Assembly (NCBI GenBank): GCA_963580285.1
Contig: OY757014.1
Span: 101,434,072 to 101,498,071, forward strand
Source of the DNA: Lucinisca nassula
Taxonomy: Eukaryota > Mollusca > Bivalvia > Lucinida > Lucinidae
Reading direction: 5' to 3'
Length of the DNA: 64,000 bases
The translations under genes were made by a program, and so were the position numbers. The notes beneath the pieces were generated by a model that saw nothing but the letters and a program-made list of their open reading frames with translations, did no database searches and was not told where the DNA came from. Below, one piece after another: positions 1 to 10,377 of the stretch. Within the stretch, counting starts at the first letter, position 1. Every line of letters starts with the position of its first letter.

Positions 1-453
1 TATTAAATTTATCAAACTCGTTGCGGAAAAGGGATAAATTCTCAGCGAAGTCTCGCATTTTATCATTTTTTCTCAACTCATTTAATAAGTTCAATATTAC
101 ATGAACACTCGTGTAAGATCCTCTATATCTCAACATGGTACCTCTAGTACCAATGCAAGATTATTGTCCTGCGATGACTTTAAGTGTTATGTAAATAGAG
201 AATACCAGGTGAATGCCTTTTGATATCAAGTTTATCAGGCAAGGCTTCGAGAACGCTTGTAGAATCGCCAGGCTTGCCGAGCAATTTTACATGCGTTCTC
301 AAAGCCAAGCATGATACAATGATACCAAATGAAACGAATCTGGTATTCTAATTATCAGTTTATCCCCTTGTACACTCTTAAATTAGCAATTTAAGATCAG
401 TTATTGATGGTCCTCAGTGCGTCCCAGCATTCTGGCGGTCGATATAATGTTTT
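1..453. repeat. Dispersed repeat, first copy, with foldback hairpin
   Basis: This segment is repeated almost exactly at 1463-1916, in the same orientation, with only scattered substitutions. It contains a long imperfect palindrome at 199-349, bounded by AGAATACCAG and its complement CTGGTATTCT, with inner arms around GCTTCGAGAACGC and GCGTTCTCAAAGC. It runs off the left edge of the window. No coding potential was seen. Confidence 0.85.
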
Positions 454-640
454 AAATTCGGTTATCAATTATTGGATGAAATATGCAAATTAGTTAGATA
501 CGCCCCTTAACGTTACACGTACGAAAGCCTTAACGCAGTCGTGTTTTCTAATGGCGTTTAGTTGGCATTTTGTTAAAAACCGCAAAAAGTGCGTTTTAAA
601 TGTCATATGTTAAATAGAATCTTTCATTCATGTTCATGTA
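454..640. repeat. Left part of the same dispersed repeat family
   Basis: This block resembles 35810-36000, sharing the pieces AAATATGCAAATTA, AGATACGCCCC and GCGTTTTAAATGTCATATG. At 35810 it runs straight into the TTTATTAAACTCGT block, whereas here an 820-bp TIR element separates the two halves. It is the 5' half of the second repeat copy. Confidence 0.75.
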
Positions 641-1460
641 TACTGACCGAAAATAGGAACTATACACTCTTAAATTGTCTCGCCTGACAAAGCAAGAGGA
701 TAATTCAGTTAAACATTACAGATTAATGATTTGGCTAACTACTGACATGAATCCTGTAACAATTTAAAGAAAATCCGGTGTTCAAAATAAAAGTTTTTGG
801 GGAAAATGTAAAAAAAGTGCATTTTTCACAAAATCTGTTTGTAATCGAATTTTGACTTCAACAGTTTTGCGTATAATTAATAAGTTAAAACCAAGGAATA
901 AAAAAATAACATAACATCTAAAAATTATCGAGAAACAAACATTTTATTGAAATCTCAAAAACTGCTTTTTTCAGCGAAAGTTTCAAAAAAATATTTCAAG
1001 TCAATAGTCGACCCAAAAAAGCCTTCAATCGTTTTAGCATCTTCAGCCGTGTCTTAAATATTGATTTAAACAAAAATCGCAATCAGAAATGCCATACTTT
1101 TCGCTCACTTCCGGTGGTTTGTTCCAGTATTTAAAGGTCGATAACATTTCAACCATTTTGAAAATTTTCATTTTGTAAACAATATTCCCAACGTTAGATG
1201 ATATGTAATAACTGATAAAAATGGGAATCACATTCGCGACACAAAATGTCGGACTCAATGGAAACTTGAACAGCAAGATTTGGTCCCTTGCTTTGAACCT
1301 GTGGCTTTACCCGTTAAATCGTAGCTAAAATTCAACATTTTATTCGATAAATCAAACATGCCACTGGTGATAATTCATATAATTAGAATTCAAATTTCAT
1401 TAAAGTATATTGCCCGTGACAATTTAAAAATAAGTGTATAGTTTCTATTTCCTGTGAGTA
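641..1460. mobile_element. TIR DNA element, non-autonomous, TA target duplication
   Basis: The ends are inverted copies of each other: the left end starts TACTGACCGAAAATAGGAAC and the right end, read in reverse complement, starts TACTCACAGGAAATAGAAAC, then both continue CTATACACT. TA dinucleotides flank it at 639-640 and 1461-1462. It interrupts a dispersed repeat that is continuous near 36000. No long ORF is present, so it is non-autonomous. A TA duplication fits Tc1/mariner or similar, but the superfamily is not determined. Confidence 0.75.
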
Positions 1461-1462
1461 TA

Positions 1463-1916
1463 TTATTAAATTTATCAAACTCGTTGCGGAAAAAGGGATA
1501 AATGCTCAGCGATGTCTCGCATTTTATCATTTTTTTCTCAACTCTTTTAATAAATTCAATATTACATGAACACTTGTGTAAGAACCTCTATATCTTAATT
1601 TGGTACCTCTAGTACCGGTGCAAGATTATTGTTCTGCGATGACTTTAAGTGTTATGTAAATAGAGAATACCAGGTGAATGTCTTTTGATATCAAGTTTAT
1701 CAGGCATGGCTTCGAGAACGCTTGTAGAATCGCGAGGCTTGCCGAGCGGTTCTACATGCGTTCTCGAAGCCAAGCATGATAAACTGGATATCAAATGAAA
1801 CGAATCTGGTATTCTATTTATCAGTTTATCCCCTTGTACACTCTTAGATTAGCAATTTACGATCAGTTATTGATGGTCCTCAGTGCGTCCCAGCATTCTG
1901 ACGGTCGATATATTTA
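1463..1916. repeat. Dispersed repeat, second copy, with foldback hairpin
   Basis: Direct repeat of 1-453. The internal palindrome at 1664-1815 is better preserved than in the first copy: outer arms AGAATACCAG/CTGGTATTCT, middle arms TTGATATC/GGATATCAA, inner arms GGCTTCGAGAACGC/GCGTTCTCGAAGCC. It could form a hairpin of about 150 nt. Confidence 0.85.
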
Positions 1917-2644
1917 GTATCAGCTGACCATATTTTTCCTAAGATATTTTTGTTTCTTGTAATTGTTCAATTTTACTCAGTAGCAATAACATTTTTTTTT
2001 TCATTGGTACAGTTCATTCATAAAAGTGCAATGTCATGTTGACGTGATAAAGCTCACTTGACCTTAGATAGCATAACTTTATCAGGCCAATGCGTATATA
2101 TATAGGGGTAACTGATAATTCTGTTTTCGAATAACATATTTTAGGATCTATGATACATGAAAGTCTCAAAATGAAATAATGATGTTTTTTTTTTTCATTT
2201 TGGTTTGAAGTTCATTTTGGGCTGGCATAGTCGATGCAAAATGGAATAAAATGTAAAACAAATATTTCATTTTGCGGTAATAAGCTTCATATCGACGTAA
2301 AATAAAATAATAATAGAAGAATATAGCTGTCTCAGAAAAAAGGCTTAGAAAGCAATACTGGATTTGATGCCTTTCCCTTATTTGTGTATTAAGGCTCATA
2401 ACATGATCGTGTATTGCAGACAGAAGTTTGGGGAACATGTTGGTTTGTGACTGTCCGTGGGTCGATCGGTTTGTCTGACCATCTATGCGTCTCATTAGGA
2501 ATCAGAAACGTATATGTTAAGGATGTTTGCTATATACAGACCTTATGTCCCCCCTTAAAAGGAAATCGACCTAAGATGTAGTTTTTTTTTTATTTTTATC
2601 GCTACCGTAAAAGCTTCGTGAAATAAAAAGATACTAAGATTTTT
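1917..2644. other. AT-rich stretch without recognised gene
   Basis: T-tracts and short AT-rich motifs only. Short open frames here lack any recognisable domain. I see nothing else in it. Confidence 0.6.
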
Positions 2645-3170
2645 ATGTTTATCCCCTCGCAACAACGTTGTGACGGGGATAAAGCTTCAATCTTTCTACT
2701 AATATTCCCCATGGAAATATGATGGTCCCTATTGCTTTTCAAGGTCAAGGGTCAAAGGCCAAGGTCACAATGGCCTTGACATTAAAAACCTTGTGAACAG
2801 GATAGAAGACAAACCTTCAATCCTTCCACAAATGTTCACCATGGAAAGATGATGAACCCTTTTGATTTTCAAGGTCCAGGGTCAATTGTTAAGGTCACAA
2901 TGAACTTGACCTTGAAAACCTTGTGAACAGGTTAGAAGACACAGTTATCCTCGTAGAATCTTCAAACCTTCAACAAATGTTCCCCATGGAACGACAATGA
3001 ATCCTTTTGATTTTCAAGGTCAATGATCGAAGATCAAGGTTTCAATAAACTTGACCTTAAAAAACTTGTGAACAGGATAAGGTAATCTATAGTGTCTAAT
3101 ATTTATAACATATCCAGATTGGATTTAGATGTTGATGAATGGTATGCAGTTGCGAGGGGAAGCTACGCTT
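2645..3170. repeat. Element with minisatellite core
   Basis: Begins with CCCCTCGCAAC and ends with GTTGCGAGGGG, a short inverted terminal repeat. Inside are about three degenerate units of roughly 135-145 bp, each with CCATGGAA, a TTGATTTTCAAGGTC-like block and CTTGTGAACAGG. Non-coding. Confidence 0.6.
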
Positions 3171-3529
3171 GTGTTGACATGTTTTTTTTTTATTATTATT
3201 ATTTTTTATTTCAACTGGAGTTGGCTTCGTTTTGCGTTGTATACGTCTCAAATGAAACGATGAATTAAAATTAAGGTTTTGATTTTTTTTTTATTTCAAT
3301 TGGCGTTGGCTTCATTTTTCATTGTATACGTCTCAAAGTGAAACAATAAAGTAATTTTTTCATTTTGATTTTTTTTTTCTATTTCATTTTGCCTTTTTGT
3401 TCTCTGGGTACACCTGTTTCCCCTATTTCGGAATAAAGATCGGCTCGAAAACACCTTGAAAAGGCCATTATACTCTGATTAAAATTCAAAGAACTGACAG
3501 AAAAATTGGTTGATTGTCTCTGAGTGTAG

Positions 3530-3670
3530 GCTGAGAAAAAATAGTCCTGAACTGTACATATCACTTATACTGTTTCGTGTAACCCTTAGCTGCCAGTATT
3601 TTAAGCAAACAGTATAGACCCGGAACGATCTGCGGCGTCTGGTCGGTTTATATACTGTTAGACAATGGCC
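3530..3670. repeat. Dispersed repeat shared with 42330-42470
   Basis: Both places contain AATAGTCCTGAACTG, CCAGTATTTTA, GCAAACAGT and TAGACC, followed by a GGCGTCTG block and a reversed TAGACC-like piece. This suggests a small inverted-repeat element. Confidence 0.55.
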
Positions 3671-3685
3671 CAGTACACCAAACCA

Positions 3686-3995
3686 GTCGTTGGCCCCCGC
3701 CCATCGGGGCTTGAAGAAATAGATGGGCTGCTTGATGCTTCCACGCAGAGCTGAAACCGACCGCACACGAAAACTGGTAAACTGCTAAAAGGATCTAAGC
3801 CTGCCCAGGCAACGTCGGACCGTCCATGCTTATAAACCCAATAGGTTTCTTTGAGCGACGGGGCTTGAGATGCCATTTCATCTCAATGTCCGATAAAAGT
3901 CACACAAAATTGGAAGCAACGTCTCCAAAATGACCTGTACAGTGTTGACGGGGACGTTAAACCTCAAATCAATACAAAAACAGACCAGTCCAAAT
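3686..3995 (+). mobile_element. SINE, family A (V-SINE-like 3' end)
   Basis: Nearly full copy of a roughly 300-bp family also found at 20698, 30655, 34058, 34935 and 36205 (+) and at 28610 and 63318 (-). Shared landmarks are CCCGCCCATCGGGGCTTG, ATGCTTCCACGCAGAGCTG, TGAGATG with TCATTTCATCTCAATGTC, and a 3' end GGGGACGTTAAACCTCAAATCAA. That tail resembles V-SINE-type molluscan SINEs, but I see no clear tRNA head in this family. The V-SINE assignment is inference. Confidence 0.75.
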
Positions 3996-3999
3996 GTTA

Positions 4000-4983
4000 C
4001 AGATAACCAACAAATTTGAACATTGCTCTGGCGTCTATGCTATAAATAACCGTTAATTGGAATAAGTGCATGGTCAGCCATAGTCACGGGCACAAAAGCA
4101 AGCGGGGAGCTTCTGTACACAGTCGACCATTATCGATACACAGTCGACCATTATAAATTGAAGTCACACAGTCTGGGTGGCTTTCTTTGAAAATATAGTT
4201 GACCTCAACAACTCGACCCGCTCTTGGACCATGAAAATTATTCGACTATGCATAGTTCTAAGTCATGAGGCATACTGGGAATCGGTTCAGAATATTTTTA
4301 TGATCTTCTATAAAAATAAAGGTATGTTGTGTGACTATCTTAGACGTATATACTGTCTGAGAACATAAACCATTCACCGCCGCAATGATCGGCTACTCCG
4401 TTATGAGAACAGTGTACGACGTACTATCTGTACACGGTTGAATTGCATTGGTGATATAAGGGTTATATTATATTAAGTACTTCTCTTCATAAGCGAAAAC
4501 CCTAGACATTTCGCTCTTAACGAAACATGTTTCATGACGACAGAAAACTAGAGTCATATAATGTTATCGTTTATAGTGTTAGGACCGGAATTTTCCGGTA
4601 ATCAGCTTAACCAATTTTCTTCTGAATGTAATCTTCCACCAAAAATATGGCACAAGTCCATTTCAAACATTAGGGATGTCAGGATGTGTTATCATTAAAA
4701 TATATTTGGTTTTGCCAACAGTGCAGGTCTGGCGACGTGTTCCGTGGTGTCTGACCTGGGCATGCAATGCTTGCCAGTTATCCGTTTTGGGATGGCAATT
4801 ATAAGGCCTACAAAAAATTTTTTTCCGCTTACCCAGTATACCCTGAATTTTTGTGCCGACCCTGCAATTAATATTGCCATCCAGAAAAAATAAAAATATT
4901 TTCTTACCTACCGACCGTATTATTTTGCTTCCTTGATGTTTTTAACCTCATGATTTGTATATTTGTAGGTAATATAGTTGGAA
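4000..4983. other. Intergenic DNA, no supported gene
   Basis: A short direct repeat (ACAGTCGACCATTAT) occurs at about 4120 and 4140. Short ORFs at 4177-4368 (+) and 4695-4880 (-) have no recognisable domain and no splice context. Nothing else is supported. Confidence 0.5.
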
Positions 4984-5152
4984 TTTATCCATTTTATTTT
5001 TTTTTTAATATAATTTCTGAAGGACCAAAATGTCGATTTCCTTCTAGAATTGATTCAATAAGTGTAGAGAAGAAATTGCTGCTGCCTTGAATGAATTTGG
5101 TAACTGATGGTGTAAATAAGAGTAAATGAGAGTAACGACAGTATGTTGACCA

Positions 5153-5445
5153 TAAAATAGAAGCGGAGATAATGATCAGGAATCGATACAATTAACCCAC
5201 AGCTCCCGCCAGAGACACCAAAGGGAAAGAAACACAAACATGAAACAACAGACCGCAATGGAAACAGCAACAGCGAAAAGCCAAAAGGACAATTACTTTC
5301 CCACAAAATTACCAGCAGGCTATCCAAAATTAAATAATATAACCGACACAAACACCCAAAGACAAACCATAACAAAAATAAACCGCGACAGAAGAACCGC
5401 CTTGGAACGGTCAGCGGAAACGAATTCCACTTGGAGAAAACTCTT
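5153..5445 (-). mobile_element. 5'-truncated PLE 3' end, antisense, inserted in PLE copy 1
   Basis: Matches the terminal 290 bp of the PLE 3' UTR seen in sense at 8480-8760, but reversed. The left flank (GTTGACCATAAA) and the right flank (CTCTTATAGAATG) are adjacent in the uninterrupted PLE copy near 55030, so this is a genuine secondary insertion. Confidence 0.75.
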
Positions 5446-5556
5446 ATAGAATGTAAACTTAGCATTCCGAAACGTGTGAACAAACGCAATTCTTTTTTTT
5501 TCAAAATACTACTTATTACATCCTAAACCTAAGACGTCTTTACTTCACCTTAAACT

Positions 5557-5628
5557 CGCAACCAGACACCGTCGTGATATGACTGAAAAATTGTTGAAAG
5601 CGACGTTAAACCCGAATTCACACACACA
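5557..5628 (+). mobile_element. Truncated SINE (family B) with 13-bp target duplication
   Basis: A 72-bp insert ending GCGACGTTAAACCC and a CACACACA tail is flanked on both sides by TTCACCTTAAACT (5544-5556 and 5629-5641). The target lies inside PLE coding DNA. A copy at 50410-50519 (reversed) sits at the same PLE position. Confidence 0.85.
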
Positions 5629-6251
5629 TTCACCTTAAACTAGGAACTAGGCATTCAGGAATTTCATTAGAAGTGTTTTGGCTCCAGTAGACAAGACCGC
5701 TAACAATGTTTCGTTGTTTGACTGTTTGACTGTTCCACTATGTTAACACTCTTCAGCAAGAGCTTGGCGGTACCAAGGCTTATGAACTACAGCCTACGTT
5801 ATATTGGTTACCCTAACTTCATAAAAAAACATAAAAAGCACGGCTTGTTGCTTATTCAAGCTAAGCTCGTATACAACCACTGAAATTTCCGAATTATTAA
5901 CTCCATGTCCTACTGCTATAAAACATGTGATTAAATATTGAAACAAAGTCTTTATAATTGTCCTTTTGGCTTTCCGCTATTGATGTTCTATTAGAGTCTG
6001 TTATTTCGTGTTTGTGTTTCTTTCCCTTTGGTGTCTCTGATGGGAACTGTGGGTTAATTGTATCGATTCATGAGCATTGCCTTCACTTCTATTTTGAACG
6101 ATCAGGATGAAATATGTTTTGGTCTGTAAAAATCCAATAAGGGTTTGGTGTCTCCGACTGGAGCTGTGGGTTATTTGTATCGATTCCTGATCATTGCCTT
6201 CACTTCTTTTTTTGCATATCAGGGATGTTTGTTTTTTTTTTTTTTTTTTTT

Positions 6252-6755
6252 TTTTGTGCCGTGTGGTGGCTGTAAAAGGTCTCCGCGTACATGCATTTAA
6301 TGTGCTTATTTTTCCAATCCTCAGGGGTCGTTTCAACTTTGTGGTTGTTTTACTTTTGTATTCTTGGAGGTGTTGCCTTGATGAGCTAGGAAGCCATCAT
6401 GCGGACTGAACAAATTATTTGTCGAAATTGCGAAGGAAGTGAAGTCGAGGATTGCGGCCGCGTAAAATCGATTTACGCTCCCCTCCCCAGTGGAATTCGT
6501 TTCACTGACCATTTCAATGCGGTTCTTCTGTCGCGGTTTAGTTTTGTTATGGTTTGTCTTTGAGTGTGTGTGTTGCTTATATTGTTTTGTCTGAGATAGC
6601 CAATTGGCAATTTTGTGGGAAAGTAACTGTCCTTTTGGCTTTCCGATATTGATGTTTCCATTAGATTTAGTTATTTTATGCTTGTGTTTTTTCCCTTTGG
6701 TGTATCTGATGGGAGCTGTTGTTTAATTGTATCGATTCATGGTCATTGCCTTCAC
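6252..6755 (+). mobile_element. PLE 3' UTR fragment fused to a retrozyme-like piece
   Basis: 6252-6320 contains GTGCCGTGTGG and GGCTGTAAAA, as in the small repeats at 13980 and 53165. From about 6360 to 6755 it matches the PLE 3' UTR, including TTGATGAGCTAGGAAGCC, ACAAATTATTTGTC and the terminal ATTGCCTTCACTTC. It ends where another PLE copy begins. Confidence 0.65.
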
Positions 6756-6759
6756 TTCA

Positions 6760-8762
6760 AATTTAAATAAATTGAAATCTAGAGAAGGACAAGACAAGCT
6801 TCCTACGTTATATTGGTTACCTAAACTTCATAAAAGACCATACAAAGCACTGTTTATTGCACATGCAAGCTCTTGTACCACCACCGAACTCTCCAAATTA
6901 TTAACTTCATCTGTTACTGCCATAAAAAATGTCATAAAATATTGCGACAAAGTCTTCGAAAGATCAGGCAGAAATCTGTGTTGGTCTTATTCTAATGAAG
7001 TTTTAAATAAATTGAAATCCAGGCGTTTTCGTGCTTCAAGTCTGTCTAAACATGATTTTTCCACCCTTTGCATTACACTTCCGCATAATCTTATAAAAGA
7101 AAAACTTAATGAATTAATTGAATGGACATTTCAAAGGGAAGACTCCCTCTATCTTGCATGTTATGTAAGAAATGCTTTTTTTCACTTCTAAAGAGCATAA
7201 AAATTATACTTTATGGTCATATAAGAAAGTGTGTGAAGCTCTCACCTTTCTACTTGACAATATTTACATAAGATTTGGTACTAAGTTATTTAGACAAGTT
7301 GCGGGAATTCCGATTGGTACTAATTGCGCACCACTAAGTTGCGGGTATTCCGATGGGTACTAATTGCGCACCACTTGTGGCTGATCTGTTATTTTTTTTT
7401 TTGTGAGAGAGACTTCATGATGTCCCTTTCTGCTGAAAACCAGTCTGAAATCATTGAAGCTTTTAGCTCCACTTGTTGATATTTGGATGATTTATTAAAT
7501 ATTGATAATACCTATGTTTTGATCAGTCAGATTTACCCCCCCCCCCCACAGAACTTCAGTTAAATAAAGCAAATTCTTCTGATACCGAGGCCCCGTTTTC
7601 GGATTTACATCTATCTATTGTAGGTGGGTTGGTTTTGTGCAATATTTATGATAAACGCGATGATTTTGATTTTGAGATTGTATTTTTTTCTTTTTTTGGA
7701 TGGTGTTGTTCCTCGTGCAACATCCTATGGCGTAAATATTTCGCAATTAATTCGATTTGCCAGAGTGTGTAGTCATGTAAGTGACTCCAAAACTCGTAAT
7801 TAATTGTTAAGGGCTAAACTTTATAATCAGGGTTATCGGTTCCATCAACTACGCAAAGCCTTTTCAAAATTTTATAGACGTCAATCTGATTTAATTTCAA
7901 AATTCAATATTGGACTTATATCTCTTCTGCAACACGGTCTATCGGAACCCGAATTTTATGGTGACTTAGTATATAAATTCAGAAAAATATTTAACCGCAA
8001 TGACTTCAGCACCCAATTTCGTAAAATCATTCTTCGATATAAAAAGATTGGGTACAACATAAATGTTATATTGCATGCATGATAGTTAACCAAATCACGG
8101 TTTACAACTTTGCTTCCCTCTTTAATTGCACGCCGGTGGGTCAGGCCTCAGATTCTATGACGGTTCCAACGTAAAGGCTCATTGAGAATTAGAAAGATCT
8201 AATTCAAGGTAATGTTGGTTGGTGCCTGATGCTCTGTCTCTGGTCGGGTCCATCAGAGTCTAACTGCTGGTTTTCTTTTGCTCCACCATTTCAGTGGTTT
8301 CTTGTTGTCGAGTCCTCACCGTTGTTCATCCCTGTGGTTGTTTGATTATTTGTGTTCACGGAGATGTTGCACTGATGAGTTAGGAGGCCTTCCTGCGGAC
8401 TAAACAAATTATTTGTCTAAATTGCGACTGAAGTAAGGGCGAGGATTGTGGCCACGTAAAATCGATTTAAGCCGCCCCCCACCCAGTGGAATTCGTTTCC
8501 GCTGACCGTTCCAAGGCGGTTCTTCTGTCGCGGTTTATTTTTGTTATGGTTTGTCTTTGGGTGTTTGAGTCGCTTATGTTATTTATTTTGGATAGCCTAT
8601 TGGCCATTTTGTGGGAAAGTAACTGTCCGTTTGGCTTTCCGCTGTTGGTGTTTCCATTAGAGTCTGTTGTTTCATGTTTGTGTGTCTTTCCCTTGGTGTC
8701 AATGATGGGAGCTGTGGGTTGATTGTATCGATTCCTGATTATTGCCTCTACTTCTATTTTCC
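6760..8762 (+). pseudogene. Penelope-like element copy 2: RT domain and 3' UTR
   Basis: RT of the Penelope type. It opens at LPTLYWLPKLHKRPYKALF (about 6800) and passes the FSTL.ITLPHNL palm motif (about 7060) and the GIP.GTNCAP motif (about 7300). The catalytic block (C)YLDDLLNIDN lies at about 7480, followed by SYGVNISQLIRFARV (about 7730) and the thumb/C-terminal LRAKLYNQGYRFHQLRKAFSKFYRR to ILRYKKIGYNINV (7804-8080). Frameshifts at about 7190 and 7375, a 40-bp tandem duplication at 7296-7375 and several stops destroy the ORF. The N-terminal part, including the GIY-YIG domain, is missing, typical of 5' truncation. 8090-8762 is the non-coding 3' UTR that recurs alone many times in this window. 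Confidence 0.85.
7296..7375 (+). repeat. 40-bp tandem duplication inside PLE RT motif B
   Basis: Two adjacent 40-bp units, 7296-7335 and 7336-7375, both reading AAGTTGCGGG and then ATTCCGAT.GGTACTAAT, with two differences. The duplication repeats the GIPMGTNCAP-coding stretch and shifts the frame. Confidence 0.85.
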
Positions 8763-9047
8763 AATTCTTGTCTACTTATGATTCTTCCATGCTTTACACC
8801 ACACTTCCTGATAATCTTATAAAAAAAACTTAATGATTTAATTGAATGGTCATTTCATAGAGACGATTTCCTCTATCTTGAATGTAATGTACGAAATGCT
8901 TGTATCACTTCCGAAGAGCATACAAATTAAACATTATGTGTGAGAAAGTGTGTGAAACTCTCACCTTTTTACTTGAGAATATTTACATAAGATTTGGTAC
9001 TATGTTATTTAGACAATTGGCGGGTATTCCGATGGGTCCGAATAGTG

Positions 9048-9136
9048 AGTGAGTGAGAGTTCAAGTTTTACGTTTCACCAACAGCTAAGTTCATACGGAG
9101 ACGGGACCTCGGTTTAAAGACTCATCCGAAAGTCTA
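9048..9136 (-). mobile_element. Truncated SINE (family C, GAGT tail) with 16-bp duplication
   Basis: Starts with GAGTGAGTGAG, the reversed (CACT)n tail, then GTTTTACGTTTCACC and GACGGGACCTCGGTTTAAAG, as in the longer copy at 25075-25235. Flanks are ATGGGTCCGAATAGTG (9032-9047) and ATGGGTACGAATAGTG (9137-9152), one mismatch in 16. Confidence 0.85.
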
Positions 9137-10377
9137 ATGGGTACGAATAGTGCATCTCCTGTGGCTGATTTGTGTTTGTTTTGTTATTAAAGAAACTTCA
9201 TGATGGCCTTTTCCGTTGAAAACAAATCTGAAATCAGTGATGCCTTAAGCTCACTTCTAGATGATGATTTTTTTAAGTATTGACAGTACCTATGTCGATT
9301 GTTTGATCAGTCAAATTACTCCCCACCCCCACCCCACTCCAGAACTCTAATTAAATAAGCAAATTCTTCTGATACCGAGGCCCCGTTTTTGAATTTACAT
9401 CAGTCTATTGTAGATGGGTTTGTTTCCTGTAAAATGTAAGTAAACGCGAGGATTTTGATTTTTAGATTGTACATTTTCCTTTCTTGGATGGCGATGTTCC
9501 TCGTGCATTATCCTATGGCGTTTATATTTCGATTTGCCAGAGTGTCTATTCATGTAACTGACCTCACCATTCGTAATGAATTTTTAACTGCAAAAAAATC
9601 TTAATCAGGGTTATCGGTTTAATTAAAATATGCAAAGCTTTTTATATTTTATAGACGTCATTCCGATTTAGTTTCACAATTCAATGTTGCCCTTAAATCT
9701 CTTCTGCAACGTGGTCTATCGGAACCTGAATTTCATCTTGACTTAGTATATAAATTCAGTTAAAATATGTACTTTAGTACCCACTTTTGCAAAATCATTC
9801 TTCGATATAAAAGGACTGGGCACAGCATAAAAGTTACATGACAGATTGCATGCATAGTAGTTAACCCAGTCATGGTTGATAACTTGACTTCCCTCTTTAA
9901 TTGCACGCCGAAGGGTCAGTCCTCAGATTCTATGATGGATCCAGCGTAAAGTCTTACTTAGAATTAACATGTGATTGTATGTAATGTTGGCTGGTACTTG
10001 GTGCTCTGTCTCTTCTCGGGCCCATCGGAGTCTAACTGTTGTTTTCTTTTGCTCCAGCATTTCGGGTATGTCTTGTTGTCGAGTCCGCACCATTGTTGTT
10101 TGATTTTTGTGTCATCGGAGATGTTGCACTGATGAGTTGGGAAGCCTTCATGCAGACTTAACAGATTATTTGTCCAAATCGCGACGGAAGTAAGGGCGAA
10201 AGTTTCGGCCACGTAAAATTAATTTTTGCCCTACCGGTGAATACATTTCGCTGACCGTTCTAAGGTGGTTCTTTTGTCGCGAATTTATTTTTGTTATAGT
10301 TCGTATTTGAATGTATGTATCACTAATATTTTTTTATTATTATTTTAGATAGCCAGTTGGCTATATTTGTTGGAAAA

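Larger units (their letters stand above)
4984..6215 (+). pseudogene. Penelope-like element copy 1, RT upstream region, heavily nested
   Basis: Reading through breaks, the + strand encodes the region upstream of the RT core seen in the better copy at 54440-55600, such as the block before RFPSRID and the LKLGIQEF and LAPADKTAN blocks. It continues to YWLPKLHK-like and CTTIE-like residues near 5800-5900 and to a fragment of the following block at about 6106-6140. It is broken by an antisense PLE 3' end (5153-5445), by a SINE fragment with 13-bp duplications (5557-5628), and by sense PLE 3' ends (about 5955-6105 and 6147-6212). Multiple frameshifts and stops are present, so it is dead. PLEs are retroelements with a telomerase-related RT. 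Confidence 0.75.

Noticed and set aside
1..1916. LTR retrotransposon with LTRs at 1-453 and 1463-1916
   Set aside because: The interior has no gag/pol, no TG..CA ends or primer-binding site, and the 820-bp TIR insert explains the spacing together with tandem repeat structure.
5055..5504. 149-codon minus-strand ORF as a protein-coding gene
   Set aside because: It reads antisense across a PLE fragment and the 3' UTR of a nested PLE. The same hydrophobic frame recurs in every UTR copy (21572-21991, 22750-23085, 8486-8722), so it is repeat-derived.
6001..6336. 111-codon minus-strand ORF with poly-Lys
   Set aside because: Translation of a poly-T tract and PLE 3' ends; no domain.
8371..8420. Canonical hammerhead ribozyme in the PLE 3' UTR
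   Set aside because: CTGATGAG and a small hairpin before GTC are present, but helix II does not pair properly and GAAA is GAAC or TAAA. Kept only as a low-confidence finding, not annotated as a ribozyme.
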